Source: Limonium bicolor
Lineage: Eukaryota > Streptophyta > Magnoliopsida > Caryophyllales > Plumbaginaceae
Assembly (NCBI GenBank): GCA_023374045.1
Contig: CM041779.1
Location: 271,036,062-271,100,061, forward strand
Direction: 5' to 3'
Length of the DNA stretch: 64,000 bases
Part shown: piece by piece, positions 25,567 through 37,205 of the stretch
Layout of the letters: every line of letters begins with the position of its first letter
How positions within the stretch are numbered: position 1 is the stretch's first letter
Notes under the pieces: model-generated
The model's input: only the letters and a program-made list of their open reading frames with translations
Database searches by the model: none
Told to the model about the DNA's origin: nothing
Translations under genes and position numbers: made by a program

Positions 25567-25896
25567 ATGGCGCAAACTCCACAAAGCTCCTACAGCTCAA
25601 ATGAGAAAACCATCCATTCCACCATTCGGAAACTCAAGTATACAAAGCATCCAAAGAAATACGTCGCCTAAAGCTATGTCCAACCAAACTTCGACTCATT
25701 CACAGCTTGGTCTAGAACATCAAGCGGTACTCCTTCTCAGTCTCGAACTCCTTACTGCATGGAGTTCACAGTAGATTATGAGGAGTCAAACCTATCCACC
25801 ACAGCTGAATCACTCTTGTTCAAAGCTTTTTCGGAGGATGAACCTTACGGCCTAGATGTCACCGAATGGGATACCCAAACACGTCACTCTATCTAG
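25567..25896 (+). pseudogene. Short ORF with one in-frame stop in the SIRE-like element
   Basis: Starts MAQTPQSSYSSNEKTIHSTI. A TAA at codon 35 is followed by 74 further open codons in the same frame (for example MEFTVDYEESNLSTTAESLL), ending at 25896. The product would be 109 residues, serine/threonine-rich with an acidic end. No family is recognised; it may be an eroded second ORF of the element. Confidence 0.35.
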
Positions 25897-26239
25897 ACTA
25901 TCTCGATCTTAGTTTTAGTTTGTATTCTATGGAATGTCATGGCCTTTTCAATAAATTAAGTCGTGTAGTTGCTCCCTATTTTTGTTGTATGGCAAAGGAG
26001 GAAAGAAAGATATGTACTTGTGACCTGTGACTATTTTCCTTGTATTATGTAATTATCTTAACGGAGAACTCTCTACTATGGTTATAGTATAAAAGCTGTT
26101 ATCTTTTGTTATTCAGACAAATCTTTCAACCTTTAACAAACTCAGGGGAAAATTCTTCTTTGGGGAAATCTCTTGAATTTTTAAGTTGCCAAGTACATAT
26201 ATTTTTTGCATAGGTTGCCATCATCAAAAAGGGGGAAAT

Positions 26240-28803
26240 TTTTAAGTCAATATCCTTTAGTTTTGATGATAGCAAACCTTGTATTGTGTATTTAACATGT
26301 TTGTTAAAGTTTGATATTCAAATAGACAGGCTAAGGAGTGGCTTCGCATGCAAGGTTGCAAATGCACTCAATTCATGACATGTGTCCAACCGGTCGGGCA
26401 CCTGTCTAGGAGAGCTCACGCTAGAACTTCTAGCATACATAATAATTCAGGCATCACACGAAGGTATCTCTTATGCTTCAGGAGTAAAGCAAAGACAAAG
26501 ACTGCAAGAAGATCGACATACTCATTCAGACTCATCATCCTCATATTCAACTAGCACACGACAAGAATATAAGTCAAATGGACAAGATAAGTAAAGGGAT
26601 ACTTATCAGAACGATTACATAGCCATAATGAAGTCTAAAGGAGTATTTATGAGCATTAATGAGGCAGACAAGATCAGACAAGTTGAGCACACAAGTTGAG
26701 CTCAACCAATCGAGAGATCTGCCGCCGACATGTCCAGTAGCAAGGTGACATGTGTTCCGACAACTCTAGATAAAGTTGAAGCCTCTCTACAATTCTAGTG
26801 TGGTTGTTATGTGAAAGGTCGAAGCTGCAATCGACTCCTTGAGTCTAGGAGTTTATAGGATGGTAGTTACATCTTAACTAATCGTATATATACTTGCAAT
26901 TATGCCATATGTAAGTAAGTCTATACAAGAGACAAAAACAGAGAGATTATTTGAGCAAGTGTGAATCAGAATTAAGTGTGTGTAAAGACTAGAGAGTTGG
27001 TGAGCTGGTTAGGACTGAAGTTGTGTGACAACTGCTAACAGGATTTTTGTAGGATAAAAGGGATATACAAAATGAATAAAATAAATAACTAAACCTACAA
27101 CTCTACTATGGGTAGCAAATAAAACCCGGTCAGAGTATAGTGTAAATATATTACGACCGAGAGTATTGAACCCAAGGGACTTATAGAAAACTAGTCCTAA
27201 TCCGGGCAAAAGCCTATCCTATAATAACAAGGGGGGAAAAGTAAATGTGATTCTAAACTAAATAAGTAAATAAATAAGCTAACTTTGATTCGAGAAGATG
27301 TCAATGCAAAAGTAACGTAAGACCAATAATCAAGGGTGGCAAGTCTCAAAGAGGATTTGGTCTCACAAATTGCATATACCGGGTGACATGCCGGACCTCC
27401 GCTACCCGGCATATTCATGGCCTTGAATGTGCCGGACAACTTCCATCTGGCACTACATCCGGCATCGTACATTTCATAAATAACACTTCTAGAATCGGGT
27501 CTAAATAAAGGAACTCATTATCCATCCTTGCATCGTGCATAGCTAATGCCGCGAATACAACCAGAATAATGGGAAATAAGATATTAACCCTAAACCTTAG
27601 GTCTTGATGCCCTCTTTTGAGAACAACAAACTTAAAGATTACCAAAATCTTAATCTATCCTACTCTTACTTGGGAAAACCTTAAATAGGACTTAGAGATA
27701 AGAGAATAAATAGCTACTTCATTCTACTTTGCATGAAGACTAGAACTCGGGTTAAGAAACTTGAAAATTCCATAAATGGTCATAAGAGTTTTACAAGGAA
27801 ATCTTCCCTAACCAATAATCTAACAAGGATTCTGCATCACCATCCACACAACTACAAGAAGAGAATACAAAGGGGAAGAAGGAAATGTTCATAGCCTTAA
27901 CCCGACAAGGTCTTTTTCTTCTCTAGCGTGGATGGATTTGCAGACGTTTCTTGGACACCAACAGATGGAATGTGGCGGAAATGAAGTGTGAATGGCGTGG
28001 ATTTGGTATGTTGAAGTGTGTCAAATTGCAGCCTTTCTCGGCCTATTTATAGGCATCATATGTGTGTGGCCGGGCGTCATGCCGGATCGTCAGTAGCCGG
28101 CACACGTGGTAAATGCGCCCAACTGTTAACGGTTGAAACCACCAATTCCACGTGAAACAGTGCATATGCCGGGTAGGAGATACCTGGCATCACACCTGGC
28201 AGCGGTTGGAAATCACGTGGAACACATGTGATGTCGTATGGTCAACCGAAGCGACTTTACACTTATGCCGAATAGAATTTACCCGGCATCGCATCCGGCA
28301 AGGCCTCTTTTCTGTTTTGTGTTCATGCCGTGTAGAACCAACCCGGCCTCGAGTCTGGCATTGATGGAATTTCTGCCTAGAGATTCGTTCCTTGCCTATA
28401 AAACACATAAAACATAAGATTGTACAAATAAAATACTTTAATGCATAATACAACATAAATAACACATATATAACTTTATTTAGATAAATATAATACTAAA
28501 TCTAGTGCATAAAATATGATAAGTCTGCGGCTTATCAACAACACTTTGTAATTGGTAGATTGATCAGTCGGGGAGCGATTGGGGAACCGTAGGCCAGCTG
28601 TTGGGAGTGGGTTAAGGACTTTAGGATTAAGTCCTAAACTTCCCCAGAGTCCATGTGTGGGGCGAGGGAGATTGAGTGAATTTCGTGTGTGTAAATTCTC
28701 AATCGAAATGGAGTTTCCAGTTTAAGATTATCTTGTGTCCTTCCTTAACTATCAAAGTATTATCTGAGTCAACGATACGTCCATGATAGATCGGGGACAC
28801 ATC
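26240..28803 (+). repeat. LTR of the SIRE-like element, split by a solo LTR
   Basis: Follows the polypurine tract, starting near TTTTAAGTCAATATCC, and runs to about 28803 (GATCGGGGACACA). The tracts on both sides of 27033-28537 join once the duplicated ACAAC is removed. The exact ends lack a clean TG...CA. Confidence 0.55.
27033..28537 (-). repeat. Solo LTR with perfect 5-bp TSD and GCCGGG-rich repeats
   Basis: TG...CA-bounded (TGCTAACAGG at the left, CGGCTTATCA at the right) and flanked by ACAAC at 27028-27032 and 28538-28542. Minus orientation is preferred: that end reads TGATAAGCCGCAGACTTATC, a short hairpin, and resembles Athila-type termini. The segment holds several degenerate repeats pairing TGCCGGGT with ACCCGGCAT-like phrases, at about 27375-27475, 28070-28115, 28165-28205 and 28265-28365. 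No primer site, polypurine tract or ORF is present, as expected after LTR-LTR recombination. A compact non-autonomous element is the alternative. Confidence 0.75.
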
Positions 28804-29990
28804 AGGAGTGCTAGTTAGTTTCACCCATTTCTTAAGTAATTTCTTCCACACTTTCTTAGGTGATTTCACTCACTATAACACTTACTAATATCAGATTTTC
28901 CCACCAAAACCAAAGCTAGCCAAAAGCTTAAAACTTAAAGTACTTAAAAGCACTTAAATACTTTCAAACTTGGCCTAATGAGATGGCCTTATTACAAACC
29001 ATAGTATAACTTAAAATTACACATAAATGGTCTAAAAAAGGCATTTAAATCTCAGCCTCACTTCTGTTTACCCAGATTTTTTATGGTATTTGCAAATTTA
29101 CCCCATAATGTATTAAATTTGACAATTATGTCATTAAATCACTTAAGTGATTAACCAAAGTTGACTATATTATTTCCTAGTCATTTTAAGGTCAAAATTG
29201 ACCATTATTACCAGTTGACTCTCTACTTTAGTATTAAACACAAGTCTAAAATACCTTAAAGCATAAAAATGTGCATTAAGATTTTACCTTGAATTTTGAA
29301 GCTTAAGACTTGGTTTTATCCACCCAATCTCGGCTATATAGCATAAATATGATGCTAAGTTATATTTTTACACTAATCAAATGCTTAGGAGGTGATTAAC
29401 AAGGTTTAGGGTTAGATTGTTCTTACCCTTGAAAAATGACTTTTTCTTTGATTTTTCTTCCTTGTTTGGTCTCGGCCATTTGAAGGGTTTTAGCTCAGCC
29501 TCTTGACATGATTTTAACAAGGATAAAAAGACATGATTAATCTCTATAAATGAACTAATCATGAAAGGAAATTATAAGTCATAAAGATGAACTTTTAAAG
29601 ATGAATTTACCTTGAAATTTCAAGGCCTTTCCAAGGTGATTCTTGGCCCTATTTTTGGAAAGTATAAGAAGTGTTAGTTCTCCTCTAAAATCATACTAAG
29701 GAATATAATTTATGTACATGAAAAGGTTTAGTTTAAATCACCCTTGAAGAACTCCTTAAGAGATGATTTTTGTGTTTTCGGCCACTTCCAAGGGAGTTAA
29801 ATACGGCCAAAGTTCTAGCATGAAAAGTGAAGGAGAATGAGTGGAAAGAATCATGGGTTTCAGCCAAATAATGAGTTAAAAGGAATATAGAAGCTTAGAG
29901 CCAATTTTACCTCAAGGAATAACTTTGCCTTCTTTTGTTCCTTCCTTTGTATTATTACTGATTTTAAGGGTAAGAAGAAGGAGCCATTGG
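28804..29990 (-). repeat. LTR-leader-like fragment, minus strand
   Basis: Read on minus, the segment has several CAAGGTAAA donor-like phrases (about 29920, 29615 and 29290) and AT-rich flanks, like the leaders of the long LTRs at 1-3365 and 9858. Phrases such as AATACCTTAAAG are shared with 10140-10155. No ORF of note is present. Assignment to the same LTR superfamily is tentative. Confidence 0.3.
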
Positions 29991-29999
29991 CTCAGTTCA

Positions 30000-30330
30000 G
30001 TGACAGGCCATGAAGGCCCCCCGCTACTGGACCTCATCATAATAGTGTCGGCGGCGACCACCGAATCAACAACCTGGTTTTGAGAATCGGGTTGTGGTGT
30101 CAGTAGCTGCTGCCCAGCTCCTCCAAAAACCTTTGATGTGCCTGCTTCTCAACTGCTCGTCGGCACTCCTCAACTACATGCTTCCTAGATGAGGTGTGGG
30201 CGCGCTATGCACGTCTCTTATTTCCAACAGTCTGGCTTGTAGGGATAGGCGATAACGCCTTACCAAGGCCTGTTGAGCTACTGCCCCTACCCATTAAACC
30301 AAAACATCTGTTCCCCTCTCCTACCATATG
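30000..30330 (-). pseudogene. Unidentified protein-coding fragment
   Basis: GC-richer than its surroundings. On minus one frame reads GRGSSSTGLGKALSPIPTSQ, continues with GNKRRA, a stop, then SSRKHVVEECRRAVEKQAHQ and RFLEELGSSY before another stop. The composition (basic, then helical and charged) looks protein-coding, but no family is recognised. It lies between an LTR fragment and the TTCGGGTT element and may be a transposon-captured gene fragment. Confidence 0.3.
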
Positions 30331-30440
30331 TTGTGTTATGTTCAAGGTTAGTCATAATGAGTTGAAAGTTAGTCAAAGTCGGTCAAAGTTAGTCAATACC
30401 GATCCAATGCATATTAATATTTTTCAATAGTAGTCAGAAT

Positions 30441-32265
30441 AGAGGTGGCAATTCGGGTAAATTGGTTCGGGTTCAGTTCGGTTCGGTTTAGTTCGGGTTG
30501 ATTTCAAATCACCAGTATTTGGTTCAGGTTAGATTGGGTCGGGTGAATTCGGTTTGTTCGAGTTGAATTGTGGTTTGGTTAACTATCGGCTAGGGTGACT
30601 TCGGGTTGGGTAACTTTCAGTTCGAGTTAGCCTCTGGGTTGTTCGGTTTTTTCGAGTCGTTGGTCTAATTCGAGTCAATTATTCGGTTAAATTCTGTTGA
30701 CATTACGCAATCTAGCAACTTAAATAATCATGTAAATTTGAATTCAATCAATCTCAACAAGTATGAATGCATATAAACGATTAATTTAAACAAATAATGA
30801 TAATTCGCATCATGTTATACATTAGTAACCCACTCTTAACTTAACATAATTATTGATGTAGTTGTAGTTTATTTAGTAGTTTCATTATTTTGAGAGCAGC
30901 ATAAGTACGGTACGTTTGTGGATAGTTATTAAATTTGTATTGAAGTGACGTAAGTAGTTTTTTCAATCTATTAGCGGGGACTACTTTGGTACCCCTTCTA
31001 TTTGTGACGGTAATGCACCCTCTTTCTTTAATCCAATTACAACTTGACACGAAGAATATTATATTTATATTATTTTTAAGATTTTAAATAGTGTTTTAAT
31101 TTATTAACTAGTTCTTGAGCTAATTTATCTTAATGGACTTAACTGAAAATAAAAACACTTTATTAAATATTTAGAAATTAGTAACTTTCCACCTTAATGG
31201 CATATACATCAATCGTCTATTTTTTTTCTTCACCAACCTATTTAATACAAGATTTTAGTTTAATACAGTTTTTGAAAAAATTAAGACTAAATTTACTAGA
31301 GATTATGTATCATTGAAGAATGCTTTTCTAAACAAAATATACATTACTCTACATTTTAGAAGAAGATAATGAATATAAAAGATAATTTAAATACATATTT
31401 ATATTTCATTAACAAATAAAATAAAGAAAACACTAATCAAAGTTTCACTGTTTCAGTAACAAACCTTTGAACTTCTATTTTAAAATAAATCTCTAATGAC
31501 TCAAAGATTATGTAATAACTATACTTGTTTTATATCTTGTTCCTTTGTTTTTCTACTTAATTCAATTTTTAATTTAAACTCATTTTTTTGGAATTGATAC
31601 CTAACTTTGCTTAATAATAATTTCAGTTATGAGTTAATGAAGGTTTTTTTTGTCTTTTACGGGTTCTTTTCACATCCTTAAAGCAAATTTTGCCTGTCGA
31701 CTGATTGATATTCATGTCTCCTTTTGGACCAAAACCCCATTATACTTCATTGTAAACATTGTTCAGTACTTTAATGTTACGGTACTAGAGTTTTTAGTAT
31801 AATGGGAGTATTGTAGGGCATTGTTTAGTGTTGTATGATACAAATACTAAATATTGATTTGTATTCAAAATAGAGATATGGTATGAATAATCTATTTCAT
31901 CCTCACTGTCTCCTATAATTAATGTAATATATTATTTCGGGTCACATTAGATATATTCATGCGGGTCACACTGGATTTGATTCAACTCGGTTAGTTTTCA
32001 GTTGGTTTCGGTTCGGGTCACTTCGTATTTCGGGTCATCGTTGGGTTAAACTTTGGTTCGGATGATTTTGGTTTGGATGCCTTTGGTTCGGATGGATGTT
32101 GATTGTTGTTTATTCTCAGTTTCACAATTATACGGTTTGATTTGGTCCAAGTTGGTTGTTTCGGATTTTGGGTCATTTTTCAAGTTATAGTTTTCAGTTG
32201 AGATTCAGATTCAGATCTAATTGGTTCAGTTCGGTTTTTCAGGTTTGGGTCACTTTTACCTGGTC
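30441..32265 (+). mobile_element. Non-autonomous transposon, TTCGGGTT-rich ends, 10-bp TSD
   Basis: Flanked by an exact 10-bp duplication TAGTCAGAAT (30431-30440 and 32266-32275). It starts AGAGGTGGCAATTCGGG and ends TTTACCTGGTC. Both ends (30450-30690 and 31940-32250) are packed with direct TTCGGGTT/GGTTCGG variants on the same strand; the middle is AT-rich and non-coding. No long inverted repeat is seen. A 9-11-bp duplication points to a Mutator-like origin, but the class is uncertain. A related copy begins at 63389. Confidence 0.7.
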
Positions 32266-32398
32266 TAGTCAGAATCAATCAATCAAAACAGATTAATAAA
32301 ATAATCCAAACTAATTAAAACCGGTCTAATAGTTCACATACAAGTCAAAACCGCTCTAAATCGTCGAAAACCGGTCAAAATGTCACAAAGATTGGTTG

Positions 32399-32665
32399 CA
32401 CTAGTAGAAAATGGCCATTTTCGGCCCCCATTTTCGGCGGTTTTTAAATTTTCGTCGAAAATGTATGTCGGGTCATGCTATTTTTGGCGGTTGTATATAG
32501 GAACCGCCGAAAATAGCAATCGAAAATCATTTTCGGCGGTTCCTATATACAACCGCCGAAAATAGCCAAATCGAAATCATTTTCGGCGGTTCCTATATAC
32601 AACCGCCGAAAATGTCTTTTAGTTGGCTATTTTCGGCGGTTGTATATAGGAACCGCCGAAAACGC
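32399..32665 (+). repeat. Left TIR and subterminal repeats of the CACTA element
   Basis: After the CACTAGTAGAAAA terminus come about nine copies of TTTTCGGCGGTT or AACCGCCGAAAA, mostly as hairpin pairs around TATATAGGAACC or CCTATATACAACC. In En/Spm elements such subterminal motifs bind the TnpA-type transposase subunit. Confidence 0.9.
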
Positions 32666-33841
32666 TTATTTCTAAACCCTAGCGCCCCGACTCGACATAT
32701 CGTATACGAATCTTCTCTGCTACCTCTCTACTCCAGCTCGCCCCAAATCGCCTCTCTTCTTCCTCGTCCCGCCGCACCACCAGCCTCTAACGCCGCCGTC
32801 ACCGCCGCCTCTGCGCCCCAGTCGCGCCGCTACCCGTCGCTCTGCTGCCAAATCCAACGCGAACAGAGAATTAGGTTAGTTTTTCTCCGATTCGAAACTT
32901 TTGAAATTTTGTTGAATTGGGTCCTAATTTTTGTTTATATGTAATTGTTGATTGATATATGTATTCTGGAGTGTAATTGATTGATTGGTTTGATTGGAAA
33001 TACAATATGTGGGCAATTTTAGAAAATAAACTATACGCTCGCAAGGTGTTCGATGAAATGATTTAACCAATTTCAGTGATTTTTTTTGCTATCTTACCAT
33101 TGTTTATGTGAATTTTTGAGAAGTAAACGACCTTGGTGAATTGACGTATCAATTGTACTGTGTTTTCTTCATTTAGATACTACACAAGATTGGCAGTAGT
33201 AGTCGCGTTAGCTAGCTCCTCGTCGTCTTCACTCGCCACCCGCTTCCGCTTGATCCTCGTCCTTCCAAATACCGGTTAGTTTTTTTTTCAACCTAAATCA
33301 ATTTCAATTTATCATGCATAATTGTTTGTATAATTTGTTGATTTATATAATAGTTAGTTGCAGGATTATATATATATATACACGATAGAATAACCACAAA
33401 ATAATGTATATGCCAGCAAGGTGTTCTATAAATGTTTGTGTAGTTAGTTTATTTATATTTAGTAGCTAGTTAGTTGAGTAGATACATATATAAATATAAC
33501 AAAATAAAATAACCAACTATATATATATATATATCACAAGTAGTATATATTTAGATGTGTATATACATATAACACAACCAAGTAGTATATATATATATAT
33601 TATAGATGTGTATATACATTATATATAATATGCATATAACACAACCAAGTAGTATATATAAGATAGCGTATTATATATATTATACAGACTCGCCGTGCGA
33701 GAACCATATCGATATATCCTTTTCCGAAGATAGGTTAGTTATTGTTATTTTTTATATTTAATATTTTAAATGTTAGTTAAGTTATTATACATTATAACAC
33801 TTTTTTAAATATTTTTTAAATTTTGACTGGTTGTTTGTAGA
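32666..33841 (+). promoter_or_regulatory. Promoter and spliced leader of the CACTA tnp2 gene
   Basis: A GC-rich block (32680-32870) ends in a donor-like AGAATTAGGTTAGT. Two more exon-like blocks (about 33178-33273 and 33690-33732) also end in GGTTAG, and an acceptor TTTGTAG lies just before the ATG at 33842. This suggests two or three introns in the 5' leader. No credible long ORF is present. Confidence 0.5.
33370..33690 (+). repeat. TA-rich microsatellite and minisatellite in a leader intron
   Basis: (TA)n runs at about 33368, 33519, 33588 and 33620 are interspersed with repeated units containing ACACAACCAAGTAGTATATA and AGATGTGTATATACAT. Confidence 0.8.
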
Positions 33842-36800
33842 ATGGACCGTGAATGGATGTACGGTCTGCGAGGGAATTATTTTGAATCGAAAGTGGAAAA
33901 TGAATTTTGCAAAGCAGCTCTCTATCATCAGAAAAGGATGAACGACACTCACATTCCCTGAACTTCGCAACAAATTCCCTAACCTACATGCAATCAGATT
34001 TCATCTATCACGGTGTGGATTTATGCCAAACTATAAGATATGGTTTTTGCATGGCGAGTCTTTAGAAGCTAGTAGCAGGGTGCATACTTCCACCCAGCAG
34101 AACAGTGAACCAAGAAAGGTTACCGATGATACCACATTTCCTGATAATGAGTGTGATCAGAGTGACACTGAAATCAACGATGATAGTGAAAAGATTGAAC
34201 AACTGAACTCTATGCTGCAAGATGTTGAGGATAATTTCACAGACAAGCCCGATGAATATCAAAGATTAGTTGACGCATCACGGTCCCCTTTGTTCCCCGG
34301 ATGCACCAAATTTTCAAAATTGACATCCGTGCTACACTTGTTCAATCTGAAAGCAAGATTCGGCTGAAGTGATAAGAGTTTTACGGCAATACTAGAACTA
34401 TTCCACGACATGCTTCCAGATGATAACAATCTTCCTACATCCACTTATGATGCAAAAAAGTTGATGTGTCCTATGGGTGTGGAGTACGAAAAGATACACG
34501 CATGTCCAAACAGTTGTGTATTATATAGAGGAGAGAATAAACATTTGAATCAGTGTCCAAAATGTCATTTGTCACGCTATAAACATAAGGACGGCCAATC
34601 ATCCAATTCTAAGAAAAAAAGTCCTCCAGCAAAAGTCATTTGGTATTTACCCATAATACCAAGGTTCAAACGTCTGTTTGCAAATGTCAGAGATGCCCAA
34701 AATTTAAGATGGCACGCAGAAGGAAGGAAAAATGATGATAAGCTGAGACATCCAGCTGATTCACCACAGTGGAGGACTATCGATAGAAGATTTGAAGATT
34801 TTGCCAGTGATAATCGAAATTTGAGACTCGGGCTATGTACAGATGGGATGAATCCCTACGGCACTCTAAGTAGTCAACACACTTGGCCTGTTCTATTGGT
34901 TTTACAATCTTCCTTCGTGGTTGTGTATGAAGCGAAAATACATAATGTTATCATTGTTGATTTCTGGTCCTAAACAACCCGGACATAATATCGATGTATC
35001 TTGCACCGCTGATTGACGATTTGAAATTGTTATGGAATCAGGGGACAGTGGTTTATGACGGTTACGCAGACAAAACTTCACACTTCGTGCCATGTTGTTT
35101 TGCACAGTGAATGACTTTCCAGCGTACGGGAATTTATCTGGATACACGGTGAAAGGCACATTTGCTTGCCCAATATGTGAGGACGACACTTGTTCTGATC
35201 GTCTAAAGTTTCTGGCAAAAACGTGTACATGTGTCATCGTAGATTGTTGCCATCAGCACACCCTACGTAAAAAAGGAAGTTATTCAACGGAAAGACTAAA
35301 CACGTGTTGCTCGTACCTTTGAGTTCTCAAGAGATCTATGAAAAGGTGAAAGACATTGAGAATGTTTTCGGTGTTCCGTCCAAATCTGCCCAAAAAACAT
35401 CTGGAAAAAATGTTCATATTGTTGGGAACTTCCATATTGGAGACATTTATCTGTTAGGCATTCTCTTGATTTTATGCATATTGTCAAAAAATGTTGGTGA
35501 GGCTGTTGTTGGGACTTTGCTTAACATACCTGGGAAAACAAAAGACGGAATAAAGGTTCGAAGACATGCAAGCTATTGGCATACGTGAGGAGTTGCATCC
35601 TCAAGAAAGAGGCAACGAACATATTTACCTCCAGCATGTTACACTTTGTCTAAGAATGAGAAGATCAGCTTCTGCAAATGTCTCATTCCTTAAGGTTCCT
35701 ACGGGTTATTCATCTAACTGGAAAAGTCTTGTGTCAATGAAGGACTTGAAATTGGTCGGGTTGAAATCTCATGATTATCACGTTCTGATGTTGCATCTCC
35801 TTCCTGTTGTCATCGAGGTATATTGCCGAAGGATGTGCGAAATGCAATTACAAGACTATGTTTCTTTTTTAATGCAGTGTGCAATAAAGTCGTGGATGCT
35901 GATACACTTGACAATCTGCAACGTGATGTTGTTGTTACGATCTGTCAACTTGAAATGTATTTTCCACCCTCTTTTTTGACATCATGGTTCACTTAGTTGT
36001 TCACATTGTTAGGGAAATAAAATTATGTGGTCCCATATATTTGAGGTACATGTATCCGTTTGAGAGATACATGGGAATTTTGAAGGGAAGGATGAAGAAT
36101 AGATATCGACCTGAAGGAAGTATTATAAAGGGACAATAACCGAAGAAGTGACAGAATTTTGTACTGAATACTTAAAGGGTGCAGTTGCTATTGGAGTACC
36201 ACAACCTAGACACACGGGAGGGACAGCAGGTCAAGGTGTTATTGGGAAAAAAATTGTGGCAATTGATTCATCCTCAATGGAGTTAGCACATTTGTTCGTT
36301 TTACATCACCTTGAGATTATTGAGCCATTTTTTGAGAAACACATGACTACACTAAGAGGTCAATATCCTGGGAGGAATATTGTTTGGTTGACAAAAGAGC
36401 AAAACAAGACCTTTTGTTCATGGTTTAGAGACCATGTTATGAAACTTGCATCACTAGCGCCTGATAATGTAGGTGAAGAGCTCCGTTGGTTAGCTTTGGG
36501 ACCTGGTTCCACTGTTGTATCTTATGACGGGTATGACATCAATGGGTTCACCTATTGGACAAAATGACAAGATGATAGATGTTTAAACCAGAATAGCGGG
36601 GTGAAAGTAGAAGCAGCAACAACTGAGTACACCCGAGGTGATCCAGCTTCAGCGATTTCAACCTCGAGGTTGTATTATGGATGTATTGAAGATATTTGGG
36701 AACTTGATTATCAGTTTCAAAAGTTTGTTATTTTCAAATGCAAGTGGGTGGATAACAGACACGGTTATCGGGTTCATGATGGGTTTAATATGGTTGATTT

Positions 36801-37083
36801 ATCACGTCTTGGTCCTACACAAGATTCGTTCATATTTCCCAAGGACTGTGAACAAGTATTTTACATAGAAGATCCCATCAATTCCAGATGGTCAGTAGTT
36901 TTACCAGGAAAAAGATTTGTGAACACAAATGTTGATCAAGATGTTGATGACGATGAATTATTATTTGATGAGACACCACCCTTTTCTAACAGTGTTCCTG
37001 CCACCAACATTGTTGATATTCCAAACGATGTAGTGTATACTAGGTCTGATCATGATGAGGGTCTATGGGTCGAAAAACCATAA
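33842..37083 (+). pseudogene. tnp2: CACTA transposase TNP2 (decayed)
   Basis: Begins MDREWMYGLRGNYFESKVEN, the start of the transposase-associated domain; after a frameshift near 33955 comes IRFHLSRCGFMPNYKIWF. The tnp2 core follows from 34410 (MCPMGVEYEKIHACPNSCVL, then CPKCHLSRYKHKD, WHAEGRKNDDKLRHPADSPQ and LCTDGMNPYG), shifts frame at about 34890, and resumes with FTLRAMLFCTVNDFPAYGNL and GTFACPICEDDT at 35080-35190. DUF4218-like sequence lies at 35800-36130 (the MYFPPSFFD and YPFERYMGILKGRMKNRY phrases, broken by shifts). A DUF4216-like C-terminus is open at 36601-37083. Family role: catalyses excision and integration at the CACTA ends. Many stops and shifts make this copy inactive. Confidence 0.85.
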
Positions 37084-37205
37084 ATGATGTGTTTGTTTGT
37101 TAGGTAATTAAATATTATTTTTTTATGATATCTGATTACGTATTTTTTATATTATTTGTTTTGTTGTTATTAATATCATATTGTTTATCTGTGCAGACAG
37201 TTAAA

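Larger units (their letters stand above)
23984..28803 (+). mobile_element. SIRE-like non-autonomous element, 5' LTR missing
   Basis: Consists of a decayed plant-transposon-protein ORF (24013-25133), a second short ORF (25567-25896), a polypurine tract AAAAAGGGGGAAATT (about 26227-26241) and one LTR of about 1.05 kb (about 26240-28803) once a 1.5-kb solo LTR is removed. The polypurine phrase CATCATCAAAAAGGGGGAAA and the following TTTTGATGATAGCAAACC are typical of SIRE-type elements. No gag-pol is present, so it is a LARD-like derivative. The 5' LTR is absent at the junction with 23983, and no target duplication could be assigned. Confidence 0.6.

Noticed and set aside
32612..32944. 110-codon Ala/Ser/Pro-rich frame
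   Set aside because: Lies in the subterminal repeats and GC-rich spliced leader of the CACTA element and reads through a donor site.
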